Virus record (IMG/VR): IMGVR_UViG_3300046777_001020
Coordinates: 1 to 28,146 of that record
Direction: 5' to 3' (one strand)
DNA length: 28,146 bases
Source: a virus
In this document: one piece after another, positions 11,185 to 19,438 of the stretch
How positions within the stretch are numbered: the first letter of the stretch is position 1
Layout of the letters: each line of letters begins with the position of its first letter
Position numbers and translations under genes: made by a program
Notes under the pieces: model-generated
Databases searched by the model: none
What the model was told of the DNA's origin: nothing
What the model saw: only the letters and a program-made list of their open reading frames with translations

Positions 11185-11705
11185 CAGAATGCAAACTCCT
11201 CTCCTACTACATCAGCCTTCTTCTTGGTCGGCTGCTGAACCACCCCGTTGAAGAGATCCTTAGCCTTAGCTGCGATGATCTCATCATCCGTCTTGCCGTC
11301 TGCCTCTGGGTCATCACCTGTTGGGATCAGGAACCCTGTGAGCAGAGCGTACTTGAGTGCGCCGGTAGCTGCCTTATACGCAGCCTTGTCGCCGCTGTCC
11401 GCCCCCGTGCCGATGGACTGGAACGAGATGGTCTCGCCACTGTCACCGTCGGTGAGCGTCCAAGTGAAGCGAAGAGTGAGCAGCGCCTGCTTACCAGACG
11501 GTGTCAGCCCCTCGCTAATCACGTCAATGTTAGTCGGGGTCATCGACACGTTGAGCTTGCTCAGCTCAGCGCGTACCTTGTCCGCAACGGCAGATGCCTG
11601 TACGAACTTGTACCCCTGGGCGCTATTCGTGCCGCCCTTCTGCACGTAGCCAACGGCCTCCATGACCTTGGCAATCTTGGTAGCTAGACTGATCTTATCC
11701 GCCAT
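11184..11705 (-). CDS. erf: ERF-family single-strand annealing protein
   Basis: The product is 173 aa. The N-terminal part SLATKIAKVMEAVGYVQKGGTN plus YKFVQASAVADKVRAELSK is the classic ERF opening. LRFTWTLTDGDSGETI and the QSIGTGADSGDKAAYKAATGALKYAL block match the conserved S.G.g.D..DKa..kA.t.A.Ky.L motif. ERF proteins anneal complementary single strands and drive phage recombination and circularisation. The C-terminus is acidic and linker-like. The start is ATG 11705 after a GGGGGTAAT ribosome site. With the Cas4-like exonuclease just upstream and the SSB-like protein downstream it makes a Red-like recombination set. Confidence 0.93.
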   Translation of the reverse strand: MADKISLATKIAKVMEAVGYVQKGGTNSAQGYKFVQASAVADKVRAELSKLNVSMTPTNIDVISEGLTPSGKQALLTLRFTWTLTDGDSGETISFQSIGTGADSGDKAAYKAATGALKYALLTGFLIPTGDDPEADGKTDDEIIAAKAKDLFNGVVQQPTKKKADVVGEEFAF

Positions 11706-11706
11706 A

Positions 11707-12387
11707 TTACCCCCTGCACTTCGTCAGCCATTGGCACCCTGTGCATGGCCACATCTTCTTTGGATCCTTACCCTCCGGCACAGGTAGTTGGAACGGGATA
11801 CGATCCTGCTCCTTAAACTTATTGCCGACCTCGAGAACCCTGATAGCCCTATCATACCAGGACCTGTCAATAGTATACTCACTAATCAGGAAGTCATCTT
11901 TGCTCACGTAGACAACGCGAGCAGCAACCTTAACCGCCGGATCTAGTGTCCGCTCTAGGGATACCGCATAGCTAGCAGCCTGGATGGCATGCTCTGGCTT
12001 CGGTCCCTTCAGGTACTTGAACCCGTTAGAGTTCATGGACTTCATCTCGATGACCTCTAACTGGTCATTAGATGCCCACTGTACCAGGTGGTCGATGTTG
12101 CCAGAGAAGTTGTACTCCGGCATCTCGACTGGCACCTCTGACTTGAATACGCTGAACAATCCGGACGCACGCAAGTTGCGCTCGAACGCCTCAGCGATGA
12201 CGTGACCCTGCTCGAAGATGCGGTACAACCGATCCTCGAATGGGTTAGTGACAGGCTCACCAGTCGCCTCGTAGTACTGCTGACGCAGGCACGAGCCAAG
12301 CTTGCTGCCACGAAAGAACGTACCGGAAGGACGATCCTTACGGTTGGCTTTCAACCCCAGGTCAAACGCCTTAGCTATTGTTTCCAT
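11707..12387 (-). CDS. Cas4/RecB-like PD-(D/E)XK exonuclease, 226 aa
   Basis: Motifs appear in order: LGSCLRQQYYE with C33, QGHVIAEAFE with H62, FSGNIDHLV with D99, LEVIEMKS with E114-x-K116, QAASYAVSL with Q136 and Y140, and a C-terminal CTGCQWLTKC (C215, C218, C224). One early and three late cysteines are the iron-sulphur ligands of Cas4-type nucleases. There is no CRISPR array here, so the role is end resection feeding the adjacent ERF protein. GGAGGAGCT precedes the ATG at 12387. It is the first gene after the promoter at 12436-12464 and so opens the replication and recombination operon. Confidence 0.88.
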   Translation of the reverse strand: METIAKAFDLGLKANRKDRPSGTFFRGSKLGSCLRQQYYEATGEPVTNPFEDRLYRIFEQGHVIAEAFERNLRASGLFSVFKSEVPVEMPEYNFSGNIDHLVQWASNDQLEVIEMKSMNSNGFKYLKGPKPEHAIQAASYAVSLERTLDPAVKVAARVVYVSKDDFLISEYTIDRSWYDRAIRVLEVGNKFKEQDRIPFQLPVPEGKDPKKMWPCTGCQWLTKCRG

Positions 12388-12400
12388 AGCTCCTCCTATA

Positions 12401-12435
12401 AACTAAAAGACCCCCAGTGGGTCCGTCCACTGAGG
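12401..12435 (-). terminator. Leftward terminator after the lysin gene
   Basis: On the minus strand CCTCAGTGG (12435-12427), loop ACGGAC, CCACTGGGG (12420-12412) forms a 9-bp stem with one G-U pair, followed by GTCTTTTAGTTT. It would stop late transcripts entering from the lysin gene. The 5' arm is overlapped by the predicted start of the promoter just upstream. Confidence 0.75.
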
Positions 12436-12464
12436 ATCTTAGTACACCCCGCATGGGATGTCAA
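12436..12464 (-). promoter_or_regulatory. Consensus sigma70-type promoter for the replication block
   Basis: On the minus strand TTGACA (12464-12459) and TAAGAT (12441-12436) are separated by exactly 17 bases. The transcript is expected to begin near 12429 and to read the Cas4-like gene, ERF and onward. This is the only match to both consensus hexamers with ideal spacing that I found on the minus strand. Confidence 0.8.
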
Positions 12465-12467
12465 GCG

Positions 12468-13052
12468 TTACTTCTTACGTGCGATCAGGCAGCGCTTGTG
12501 CGGCGCATCCCCCTTCGAGCTAGCAATCTGCAGGAGCTCAGCCCAGGTGACCGGCACAGCGTACGTCTCCGCACCAGTACCGCTCATCGTGGGGCAAGCC
12601 CATGCGAGTCCGCTGTCCGTCAATGCAGCACAGGTCATGTGACCGTACGGCTTGCCTGGCTTGCGCTTCTCGCGGTCCTTGTGCCACTTGCTCATCCGGA
12701 CGTTAGGGTAGTTGTTGGCCTGATCCACGTTGATCAGAACAACAGCCCCGCCCTTGACTGCGTTGACTACCGAAGCCCAGTCCTTTGCATAGCTCAACTT
12801 CAGACCAGCCAAAGGCGCAGCCTTAACCAGTTGTGCCAGCGACGTTGGGTCAGGCAGACCATCCCGGTCCTTGCGCCCGACCTGCTCGCCCCACTCGATG
12901 CCATCCGATGACGTGAACTTAGAGCCAGTCAAATGGTTGGCAGCGCAGGCCAACGTAGCCCAGGCGCAGTCATCCATCCAGTTGTCGAGTACTGTCTTTG
13001 TCTTCTTGCCTTCGATGTTATCCGTCTGCGTTACGATCTTTAGCTTGCTCAT
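12468..13052 (-). CDS. C39-like cysteine peptidase, probable endolysin, 194 aa
   Basis: The N-terminal part carries MDDCAWATLACAANHL, with catalytic-type C29. A later GHMTCAALTDSG gives H138, in the layout of C39-type peptidases. An Asp such as D146 may complete the site. There is no wall-binding repeat and no signal peptide, and the protein is short for a multidomain lysin. Such domains form the N-terminal peptidase module of many actinophage LysA proteins and cut peptide cross-bridges. It is the last gene of the late operon. Its ATG overlaps the upstream stop (ATGA), and the terminator follows. A virion-processing protease is the alternative. Confidence 0.7.
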   Translation of the reverse strand: MSKLKIVTQTDNIEGKKTKTVLDNWMDDCAWATLACAANHLTGSKFTSSDGIEWGEQVGRKDRDGLPDPTSLAQLVKAAPLAGLKLSYAKDWASVVNAVKGGAVVLINVDQANNYPNVRMSKWHKDREKRKPGKPYGHMTCAALTDSGLAWACPTMSGTGAETYAVPVTWAELLQIASSKGDAPHKRCLIARKK

Positions 13053-13417
13053 ACTTTCCCCTTCTCGATGATTACTCTTGCGATGTCCATCCAGTTGTCC
13101 GCGAACCGTAGACCACGGTCGTCGATGTACGCCATGGCTGGTGGCTTGCCCTTGCCAGCGTAGACCTCATCGTACGGGATCTCCCAGCTATTAAGCAGGT
13201 TAGTCATCTCGTTCTCTCGCTCGATCCTGTCTTGCCAATGCTCCCACGAACGAGCAGAGTGGATGATGATCTTGTACCCTTGGTCCCTCAGTATCTGCAG
13301 GGCTTCGATGCAATCCTTGGCAGGAACCAAAGTGCCGAAGACCCTGACGACAATCGTGTCGTCAAAGTCCACGGCAATGGTCTTATCGAAGTGTGCCTGG
13401 ATCTGGTCTTCGGTCAT
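13049..13417 (-). CDS. HAD-superfamily phosphatase-like protein, 122 aa
   Basis: HAD motif I is AVDFDDTIV (D17 and D19), motif II is IIIHSAR (S54), a lysine region GKGKPP lies near 88-93, and motif IV is AYIDDRG (D99, D100). All four motifs are present in a minimal fold without a cap, so an active phosphatase is plausible. Small HAD proteins in phages may act on nucleotides or polynucleotide 3' ends, and the substrate cannot be told here. The ATG at 13417 overlaps the exonuclease stop by 4 bases. Confidence 0.8.
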   Translation of the reverse strand: MTEDQIQAHFDKTIAVDFDDTIVVRVFGTLVPAKDCIEALQILRDQGYKIIIHSARSWEHWQDRIERENEMTNLLNSWEIPYDEVYAGKGKPPAMAYIDDRGLRFADNWMDIARVIIEKGKV

Positions 13418-14130
13418 CGGTGAAGGATGGTCACCATCGGCTTAAGCTTGGCGTACACATCCCGAAGGACCAGCACGTCCGCCTCGCAGTGCTCGATGAT
13501 CTTCTCGTATGCTGCGCGGTCACCATGATCCGCATCGTCCCACGTGCGTGGGTCAAGCGGGGTCTTCTTGTTCTGAACACCGAAGTACTTGGACACATTG
13601 TCCAGAGACTTACGGCCAATCGCAATGGACGAGCCGGTAGCCTTGTACATAAGGTCGAGATGCATGCGTGGATTGTACGGCTTGAACCCGTGGTACAGCA
13701 TGCGCGAGTTGAGTACCGGCACGTCAAACAACTTGGAGTTCCAGCCGACGATCACGTCGTACTTGTCGAGCTCCTCGCAGTACGCCTTCACGAGCACGCT
13801 ATCATCCTGCCAGTTCTTTCCAGGATGCGTGTCGTGGCTAAGCGTGATGACATTACCAAGGCTGTCGGCAATCGAACCGCACAGCATGCGTCGCCAGTTA
13901 CTGAACGTTGTCTCGATGTCGAAGTAGGCGATGTCGATCCCCACGAACGGCGGAGTTTTCGCAGCCTTCTTCTGTGCTGGCAAGAGATCTTCTGGGATCC
14001 CCTCAGCGTAGCGCTTATGGAACTTCTGAACCTGGTCCTTGCTCATGTTGAGCAGCTCCCCAATCTTGGAGAAGGACAGGCCCTGCTCCTTGAGCTCGCC
14101 CACGCGATCTACTAGGTTAGCCTTTGCCAT
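13414..14130 (-). CDS. HTH-DnaQ-like 3'-5' exonuclease fusion, 238 aa
   Basis: Residues 5-42 (VDRVGELKEQGLSFSKIGELL and NMSKDQVQKFHKRY) form a helix-turn-helix of the resolvase/sigma-like type. After a linker comes an RNase H-fold exonuclease. Its Exo I is YFDIETT (D71, E73), Exo II is VGWNSKLFDVPVL (N131, D136) and Exo III is IEHCEADVLVLRDVY (H214, D218), giving the DEDDh-like set of proofreading nucleases. A free-standing exonuclease with its own DNA-binding head suggests sequence-directed or structure-directed trimming. TAATG overlap couples it to the holin-like gene. No polymerase domain is attached. Confidence 0.85.
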   Translation of the reverse strand: MAKANLVDRVGELKEQGLSFSKIGELLNMSKDQVQKFHKRYAEGIPEDLLPAQKKAAKTPPFVGIDIAYFDIETTFSNWRRMLCGSIADSLGNVITLSHDTHPGKNWQDDSVLVKAYCEELDKYDVIVGWNSKLFDVPVLNSRMLYHGFKPYNPRMHLDLMYKATGSSIAIGRKSLDNVSKYFGVQNKKTPLDPRTWDDADHGDRAAYEKIIEHCEADVLVLRDVYAKLKPMVTILHR

Positions 14131-14354
14131 TACTTACCTCCGTTTGTCAAGGCGTCGTACACCTTGGCTATCAGGGTTACGAGTCCGCCCACAATGGACG
14201 CTACGATCCCTGCCTTCCATTTTGCCTCTAGATCGCCAGCTTGTCTAGCCTTCCGCACAGCTTTAGTTCCGGCGTTCTCCATCTCTAGGGCGCGGATGCG
14301 CACGTCAATCTCATCCAGCTTGGCAAGCAGGATCTCAAACTGCCCCCTGGTCAC
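14130..14354 (-). CDS. Holin/XhlA-like membrane protein, 74 aa (GTG start)
   Basis: A GTG at 14354 overlaps the stop of the tail gene. An N-terminal coiled coil (FEILLAKLDEIDVRIRALEME) and a basic linker lead to one membrane helix (AGIVASIVGGLVTLIAKVYDAL) and a short polar end. This is the layout of XhlA-type holin-associated proteins and of small phage holins. With the lysin two genes downstream it fits a lysis role, though the coiled coil could equally anchor a virion component. Confidence 0.65.
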   Translation of the reverse strand: MTRGQFEILLAKLDEIDVRIRALEMENAGTKAVRKARQAGDLEAKWKAGIVASIVGGLVTLIAKVYDALTNGGK

Positions 14355-16867
14355 AGCCCAACTCTCCCGCCTTTTGTGTTCCTCGGCAGGCCTACTGTAT
14401 TACCGCCGCTGTACGTCGGTGGCTTCGGAACAGCAGGAGCGCCGGACGTGCCAGGATACATGTACGACGTGCCAGTAAAGGCGCCAGTCATACCCTCTGG
14501 AGATGTAGGGTCAGGAAGCTCATTGCCGGCTGGGTCCGTGCGAGGAGGAGGCTTGCGCCCAACGTACGGGGTAGGTGTTGGGGCAGGTGTGCTAGCAGGT
14601 TTCTGCTCCCAGGTAATAGCAGCGCCCTTAAACTTATTGGGTTTTACCAGGTCAAGGGAGAGCGCCTCGGTGCCGTCAATCTTAGCCACCCACTGCATGC
14701 CGCCAACGTTGTACAATCCGGATAGCTCGTCGCCGCCGACAGTAACATTCTTACGACGTACAACCACGCGCACAGTCTCTCCAAGCTTAGGAGTACCGGA
14801 CACGCCAATGGGGCCGAACTGCTCAGTTCGCAAAGACACCCTGATTGCTTGGTTATCTGCGTCCTCACCAAAGTCATTGATAATACCCTGAGCAAAGTTA
14901 CCTGCCGCGTCAGCAGATAGGAACCCTCCTTGGTTTGTTACGGTTGGCAGAGCAGGACTGGCACTAGTTATGCCAGAAGAAGTCTTTACTGACCCCTTGG
15001 TCTTAGCGCCTGAAGATCCTTCAGTATTGGAGCCAATAAGGAACGCAGTCGTGGGGATAACTCGAGCGGAAGTAACCTTTGCGCTGCGCTTATTTGTTAC
15101 ATTGAAGTCCTTGATCTGGCCTGGGTAAACTAAGGTAGCCTGTGGATTTGGCGAGACAGAGTGGTGTACACTTAGCTTCTTGCCGTCGGGCGACGCGGAG
15201 GGAACACCATAGAAGTTAAATACCACCTTAGTCCCGTCACTACGGGAACCCATCTCGGTATCTGCAAGATCCCTCATGAAGTCTACCGGGCCTTGACCTG
15301 CTGTTACATATGGATGTTTGGTTGTGGTTGGTGTACCTAGGTGTTCGATAGACATGAACTGGATTAGTGGCTTGCAGTCTATAGCCGGCTTGGTCATGAC
15401 GCCGCCTGTTGCAGATGTAGATGAAGCTGGCTGGAATGACTGGCTAACGTAGAACGTCATCCTGCTAGAAGATACTTCTGTAATAGTGTATGTAGTATTG
15501 AAGTACGCAAGGGAAGTACCCGTAACGTTAACAACTGTACCTGGGCCAACATCAACTGGAAGCTTAGATGCCATTTCAAATACAAACCAATACCTATTCA
15601 GGCCAGATGGGGCGACAGTAGTAAGGTAGTTGTTCTGGAAACAGCTTGTGATATTTACCTTTACCTCTGGATAATCTCCTGTACGGTCTAGGATATTTCC
15701 AGGATCGTTTGGATCAAATAGGTCTGAGAAAGCCTCATTGATCGCATTGGTCTGAAGGCCTGAGGTAAAGGCAGACTCGGGAGCTCTCGTTGTTGCTCCC
15801 CAGATATACTGGTTGTAGTCTACGTTGCCTGTCCCTGTTGGAGAAGCTGCTGGGCTAAGGTTTCCGTAGTAGTACGGCGTGATGTAAAACTCGTAGCTTA
15901 CTCCCTCTGAAAGGATTGACATTGTTCGGTTAAGGTTCGTTGCGCTTGTGTTGCTATTTGCTTCGTCGCTGGAGTTATAGTTAGATACTGGCCTAAGCTT
16001 GACGCTGAAGTTAAGCGGTACGTTGGCTGTTAATCCAAGGTCGACGTTGCTAGCAGCAGCATAAAGATCGTACTCAACCCTAGCTAGCGGGCCACCTGGG
16101 CTTGACGAGATGATGAATCCAATCTTCCCCTTAGCCGTAGAGCTAGTACCAATGGAGAAGTTCCCTTCGATGACCTCGCCTGTTTCGCCATCTTGGAATG
16201 CATTGGCAGCCGAGCTTCTCCATATATACAGTGCTCCGCTAAGGATAACTGTACCAGTCTTAACGCCGCCAGACTCTTCGTATGTTGCAGTAATAGCATC
16301 CCTTGTTCCGCTTGGATTCGCCCCAGACTGGGCTGACCCAGAGTATGCCGCAATCTTTCCGACGTTTGCATAACTAGAGTTTGTTACGGATACAGCGTAA
16401 CTCTCGGAAGCTTTTAGACGATCCTTAGAGATGGCCGCGTCAATGATAGCCTTTGGCGTTGTAGACAGGATTGGAGTCAGGTCGGTGTTTGGGATAGCCT
16501 TAGCGCCTAGCTCTGGTCCGTGGATTGGAGTGTAATATTTGTTCAAAGTAGTCATGTAGTCAACGCCACTGATTACTACTTCGTTTGGGCTGGCATCATA
16601 GTCAGTGATGAAGCCTGACTGGATGGTGTCATAGCTGCTGCCATTCCAGCGCTGCACAACGTAGTGCTGGTTAATCGGGTCGATTAGCGGCAGTGCAGGA
16701 TGATCTACAGGAAGGGTAAAGTACATTGAGCCAGCATCGTTTGCATACAGCTGGACGCCAAGGTCACGCGCATCAGTGATTACGGCAACGGGCGCACCCT
16801 GCCAGAACTCATCTGCTGCGTTGTAGGCATTGCGGCTTCTGATTACTACAATGTTCTTAGCTGCCAC
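14351..16867 (-). CDS. Large tail/baseplate protein, ReqiPepy6 Gp37-like, 838 aa (GTG start)
   Basis: A GTG at 16867 overlaps the distal-tail stop (TAGTG). The first 120 residues (IVVIRSRNAYNAADEFWQG ... LPVDHPALPLIDPINQHYVV) and the block near 490-610 (GPVDFMRDLADTEMGSR...) resemble the siphovirus ReqiPepy6 Gp37-like tail proteins. These occupy the baseplate-hub position after the distal tail protein. The middle, roughly 170-450, is Ser/Thr/Gly-rich and beta-structured, as in adhesion modules. The last 70 residues are Pro/Gly-rich (TPAPTPTPYVGRKPPP). It probably forms the tail tip that contacts the cell wall. Confidence 0.75.
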   Translation of the reverse strand: MAAKNIVVIRSRNAYNAADEFWQGAPVAVITDARDLGVQLYANDAGSMYFTLPVDHPALPLIDPINQHYVVQRWNGSSYDTIQSGFITDYDASPNEVVISGVDYMTTLNKYYTPIHGPELGAKAIPNTDLTPILSTTPKAIIDAAISKDRLKASESYAVSVTNSSYANVGKIAAYSGSAQSGANPSGTRDAITATYEESGGVKTGTVILSGALYIWRSSAANAFQDGETGEVIEGNFSIGTSSTAKGKIGFIISSSPGGPLARVEYDLYAAASNVDLGLTANVPLNFSVKLRPVSNYNSSDEANSNTSATNLNRTMSILSEGVSYEFYITPYYYGNLSPAASPTGTGNVDYNQYIWGATTRAPESAFTSGLQTNAINEAFSDLFDPNDPGNILDRTGDYPEVKVNITSCFQNNYLTTVAPSGLNRYWFVFEMASKLPVDVGPGTVVNVTGTSLAYFNTTYTITEVSSSRMTFYVSQSFQPASSTSATGGVMTKPAIDCKPLIQFMSIEHLGTPTTTKHPYVTAGQGPVDFMRDLADTEMGSRSDGTKVVFNFYGVPSASPDGKKLSVHHSVSPNPQATLVYPGQIKDFNVTNKRSAKVTSARVIPTTAFLIGSNTEGSSGAKTKGSVKTSSGITSASPALPTVTNQGGFLSADAAGNFAQGIINDFGEDADNQAIRVSLRTEQFGPIGVSGTPKLGETVRVVVRRKNVTVGGDELSGLYNVGGMQWVAKIDGTEALSLDLVKPNKFKGAAITWEQKPASTPAPTPTPYVGRKPPPRTDPAGNELPDPTSPEGMTGAFTGTSYMYPGTSGAPAVPKPPTYSGGNTVGLPRNTKGGRVGL

Positions 16868-17718
16868 TAAAGGATAGCCTCCCTGATTGTGATGCTAACT
16901 GTTTGTCCGGACTGTCCAACCACAGTTACTGTTGAGGTTCCAGGCGGGATGCTAAAGAACTCATAGCTAGTAAGGGTTGACGAGTCAGTAGAGGATGCAG
17001 TCTTGAATGTATCTGTAACCGTAGAGGTCTCGTTAGTATGCTCGACTGTTTCGCTGCCAAGCGTAACCGACACAGTGCTAGTGGACGTAATGTTCCACGT
17101 AACCGTTGGCCACGCAATAGTGGTGCCGCTGTTGACAACAGACAGCGTTCCGCTGCCAGTGCGCGAAACTGTGGTCTCGCTTGCGAAGTACTTGTATGGG
17201 TCTTCTGCCATGAGCGCAATGGTGCACCGAACAGAGTACCCACGGTTCTCGTCACCAGCTGCCGAAGAAGCGTCGGTAACGAATCGCGGCAACGCCATAG
17301 GCCGTACCATCATGTACAGGCTGTAGCTTCCTGACGCCTTAGGCTGCGAGAACGACAGCTTCCGCTTGCCGTCTGCGTCTAGGGCCGGATAGGTTCCAGT
17401 GTCGGCTGCCTTAGGCTGGGCTTGGAAGGCTGCGTTTAGCGCAGTGATCTTATCCCAGAAGTCACCGTAGGTGCTGCCGTATACCGACAACACAATGCTA
17501 ATAGTGCGTGATGACAGGTATGGATCGTAGCTATCAACGCCGTCCACGAGTGGGGTGTCTTCTGTGAACGCAGTAACTGGCACAGACGAGAAGTCTACCT
17601 GCTCAATCATGTACCCAGAAACAGGAGATGATCCGATAGCATTCGGATCACGGACACTATTGATGTCTAGGGGTGCAGCCCCAGGACGCTGGATAGTTAC
17701 TGCTGCGCTAAGATCCAT
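16867..17718 (-). CDS. Distal tail (Dit)-like protein, 283 aa
   Basis: The ATG at 17718 overlaps the adaptor stop (TAATG). The N-terminal half follows the Dit pattern: SSRTISIVLSVYGSTYGDFWDKI, a later RKLSFSQPKASGSYSLYMMVRP and CTIALMAEDPYKY. The C-terminal half is a Ser/Thr-rich beta domain (TVTWNITSTSTVSVTLG) like the galectin-type lobe of Dit proteins. Dit forms the hub between tail tube and tip. Finding it directly after a head-tail adaptor, with no tail tube or tape measure between, suggests a short-tailed particle or tail genes elsewhere. Confidence 0.75.
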   Translation of the reverse strand: MDLSAAVTIQRPGAAPLDINSVRDPNAIGSSPVSGYMIEQVDFSSVPVTAFTEDTPLVDGVDSYDPYLSSRTISIVLSVYGSTYGDFWDKITALNAAFQAQPKAADTGTYPALDADGKRKLSFSQPKASGSYSLYMMVRPMALPRFVTDASSAAGDENRGYSVRCTIALMAEDPYKYFASETTVSRTGSGTLSVVNSGTTIAWPTVTWNITSTSTVSVTLGSETVEHTNETSTVTDTFKTASSTDSSTLTSYEFFSIPPGTSTVTVVGQSGQTVSITIREAIL

Positions 17719-18353
17719 TAGGGTGTCTTCCTTACTCGGCGTACTGCGCTAGAGATCTTGTCCCAGCGGCGCTCTGCCGCGTTGTATAGCTGGGCAAGCT
17801 GGATGCTGTTAGTGTCTGATGCGCCTGCTGCGACCTGCCATTGCTGGAATCGGACGCGGTCAGAGATCAGCATGAACATTGCTTCCTTCTGGACCCAGGC
17901 ACGCACGGCGTTAGTAGCATCGTCGTCGAGCTCGATAGAGGACGCGTCAACCGTGGGCTGCGTATAGTGTTTGTATCCAAACACCCGCAGTGTAGATCCG
18001 TTAGGCAAGACGAGATAGGGTGGCATGTGCAGCTTTCCATTGATAAAGTCCCATCCACCAGTAGCCTGGGCATCTTGGGCAAACGGAACTGAAGCAACAA
18101 GCTTGCTGTTCTTATACGCGTCAACGCGGTAAACAGCATCGAGAGTAAGTGTGTCAATGGTAAAGAAAGCCCCAACGGCAGGAGCTGTGTAAGCAACTTC
18201 TTCATACGTCTCCTGTGGGCGGATACGCGAGACCTCCTGGACGCCCCACTTGATCATGTCGTTGACTTCGTCGTCACTCCATGTCTTAGTAGCACCAGAG
18301 TCACGCAGGTCTCGCCGTACTATAGTCCTGAGTGATGATAGTGTGATAGCCAT
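17718..18353 (-). CDS. Head-tail adaptor (connector)-like protein, 211 aa
   Basis: The protein opens with LSSLRTIVRRDLRDSGATKTWSDDEVNDMIKWGVQEVSRI, the helix pair typical of phage adaptor proteins that dock under the portal. Strands follow (FFTIDTLTLDAVYRVDAY, LVLPNGSTLRVFGYKH), then a long helix (NAVRAWVQKEAMFMLISDRV) and a basic end. It lies directly downstream of the capsid gene, the usual connector position. The ATG at 18353 follows AAGGAGACCTT. Confidence 0.75.
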   Translation of the reverse strand: MAITLSSLRTIVRRDLRDSGATKTWSDDEVNDMIKWGVQEVSRIRPQETYEEVAYTAPAVGAFFTIDTLTLDAVYRVDAYKNSKLVASVPFAQDAQATGGWDFINGKLHMPPYLVLPNGSTLRVFGYKHYTQPTVDASSIELDDDATNAVRAWVQKEAMFMLISDRVRFQQWQVAAGASDTNSIQLAQLYNAAERRWDKISSAVRRVRKTP

Positions 18354-18372
18354 AAGGTCTCCTTGCGGTTGC

Positions 18373-18398
18373 GGGGGCCGGGCCGAAGCCCGACCCCC
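18373..18398 (-). other. Hairpin with TTCG tetraloop after the capsid gene
   Basis: On the minus strand GGGGGTCGGGC, TTCG, GCCCGGCCCCC forms an 11-bp stem with one G-U pair, closed by C(TTCG)G, an unusually stable loop. It lies between the capsid stop (18414) and the adaptor ribosome site and has no U-tract. Partial termination or 3'-end protection of abundant capsid mRNA is inferred. Confidence 0.8.
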
Positions 18399-18413
18399 AC
18401 TCCCTAGTTACGA

Positions 18414-19424
18414 TTACAGAGCGGTTGCGGTCGACTCAATGCGGAGGTAGCGCGGCTGGCCGGTCGAGGTATTGCTACCATCGAACTCGCCCGTCGTGCC
18501 CTCACCACGGAGAATCGCGCCGAAGCGCATCTTGAAGCCAAGCGTTGCAACCTGGGCGATTGGATCGCTGTGGTCGCCGCCCGGAGCCACGAAGTAGCTC
18601 TGGAGCGTCTGGCTGTCACCAACGATGTAGGAGTCAGGCCCAAAGAGGAACGTCGAGAAGACGTCCGCCGAGCTTGCGCCTGCGCCGGTGAAGACCTTTG
18701 CGTTTGGCGAAACGAGGAAGCGAACACCAGCGTACGCGCCGATCTCACCGTTGAGGAGGTCGAGCGACTTGGTGTACTTCGTTGCCTCGAGGAAGCCGTT
18801 TGCGCTGGTATCCGTCAAGAGGTCGAACTCGACCCCTGGGTGGATGATTGCGCGGTAGAAGCCGTCAGCGAACGTTGGGACGTTTGCTGCCTTGAGCTTC
18901 GCAACAGCCTTCTTGATGGTCAGGCCAGCAAGGTTGTCATTGCCGCCCGTGCCGAGTGCACCGCGTGAAGCGGCGTCGCCGGCGTACATCACGTTGGTGC
19001 CCTGAGCAATGACGTCACGGATGATGTTGTCCATCGACTCCGTAGCGGCACGAGCAAGACGCTCCGACGCAATGGCGATCAGGTCATGCGGGCTGTCAAG
19101 CTGCGCAAGATCCGAGATCTTGAGAACCTTACCGTACTGCTTTGGCACGAACGACTCGGTCGTAACCGTGAGGTCGTACTCAGCAGGGGCGCCTGCCTCG
19201 GTAAGGGTGTCCGCCACGCCAAGCGGCGTGAGGTCTGGGTAGCGCGCATAGCGGATCTCGTTGCTGCCCTTCTGGAAGCGACCCGAGGTGTAGTTCCCCG
19301 GCATTGCATGGACCAGTCGGTTGCGCAGGTTCTCCTGAGCCTGCTGCGAAACGAGCTCCGTAATGAGCGCGGAATAAGCATTGGATGAGCCAGCGTCAAT
19401 CGTGGCTCGCGTATTCGTTGCCAT
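18414..19424 (-). CDS. Major capsid protein, N4-gp56 family, 336 aa
   Basis: The product has the family hallmarks: an N-terminal arm (ATIDAGSSNAYSALITELVSQ), RLVHAMPGNYTSGRFQKGS..IRYARYPDL and LTEAGAPAEYDLTVTTESFVPKQYGKVLKISDLAQL. The ERLARAATESMDNIIRDVIAQGTN spine helix and a late IVGDSQTLQSYFVAPGGDHSDPIAQVATLGFKMRFG follow. The length is normal for the family. It builds the icosahedral HK97-fold shell. AAGGAGTAAATA precedes the ATG at 19424. The scaffold gene lies 14 bases upstream. Confidence 0.93.
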   Translation of the reverse strand: MATNTRATIDAGSSNAYSALITELVSQQAQENLRNRLVHAMPGNYTSGRFQKGSNEIRYARYPDLTPLGVADTLTEAGAPAEYDLTVTTESFVPKQYGKVLKISDLAQLDSPHDLIAIASERLARAATESMDNIIRDVIAQGTNVMYAGDAASRGALGTGGNDNLAGLTIKKAVAKLKAANVPTFADGFYRAIIHPGVEFDLLTDTSANGFLEATKYTKSLDLLNGEIGAYAGVRFLVSPNAKVFTGAGASSADVFSTFLFGPDSYIVGDSQTLQSYFVAPGGDHSDPIAQVATLGFKMRFGAILRGEGTTGEFDGSNTSTGQPRYLRIESTATAL

Positions 19425-19438
19425 TATTTACTCCTTCT

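Noticed and set aside
11707-12387. Cas4-like gene as evidence for a CRISPR system
   Set aside because: No repeat-spacer array and no cas1 or cas2 are present. The adjacent ERF gene explains the nuclease as a recombination exonuclease.
13393-14115. A 240-codon plus-strand frame opposite the exonuclease gene
   Set aside because: The minus strand holds all exonuclease motifs in order. The plus frame has no recognisable motif and only reflects codon structure.
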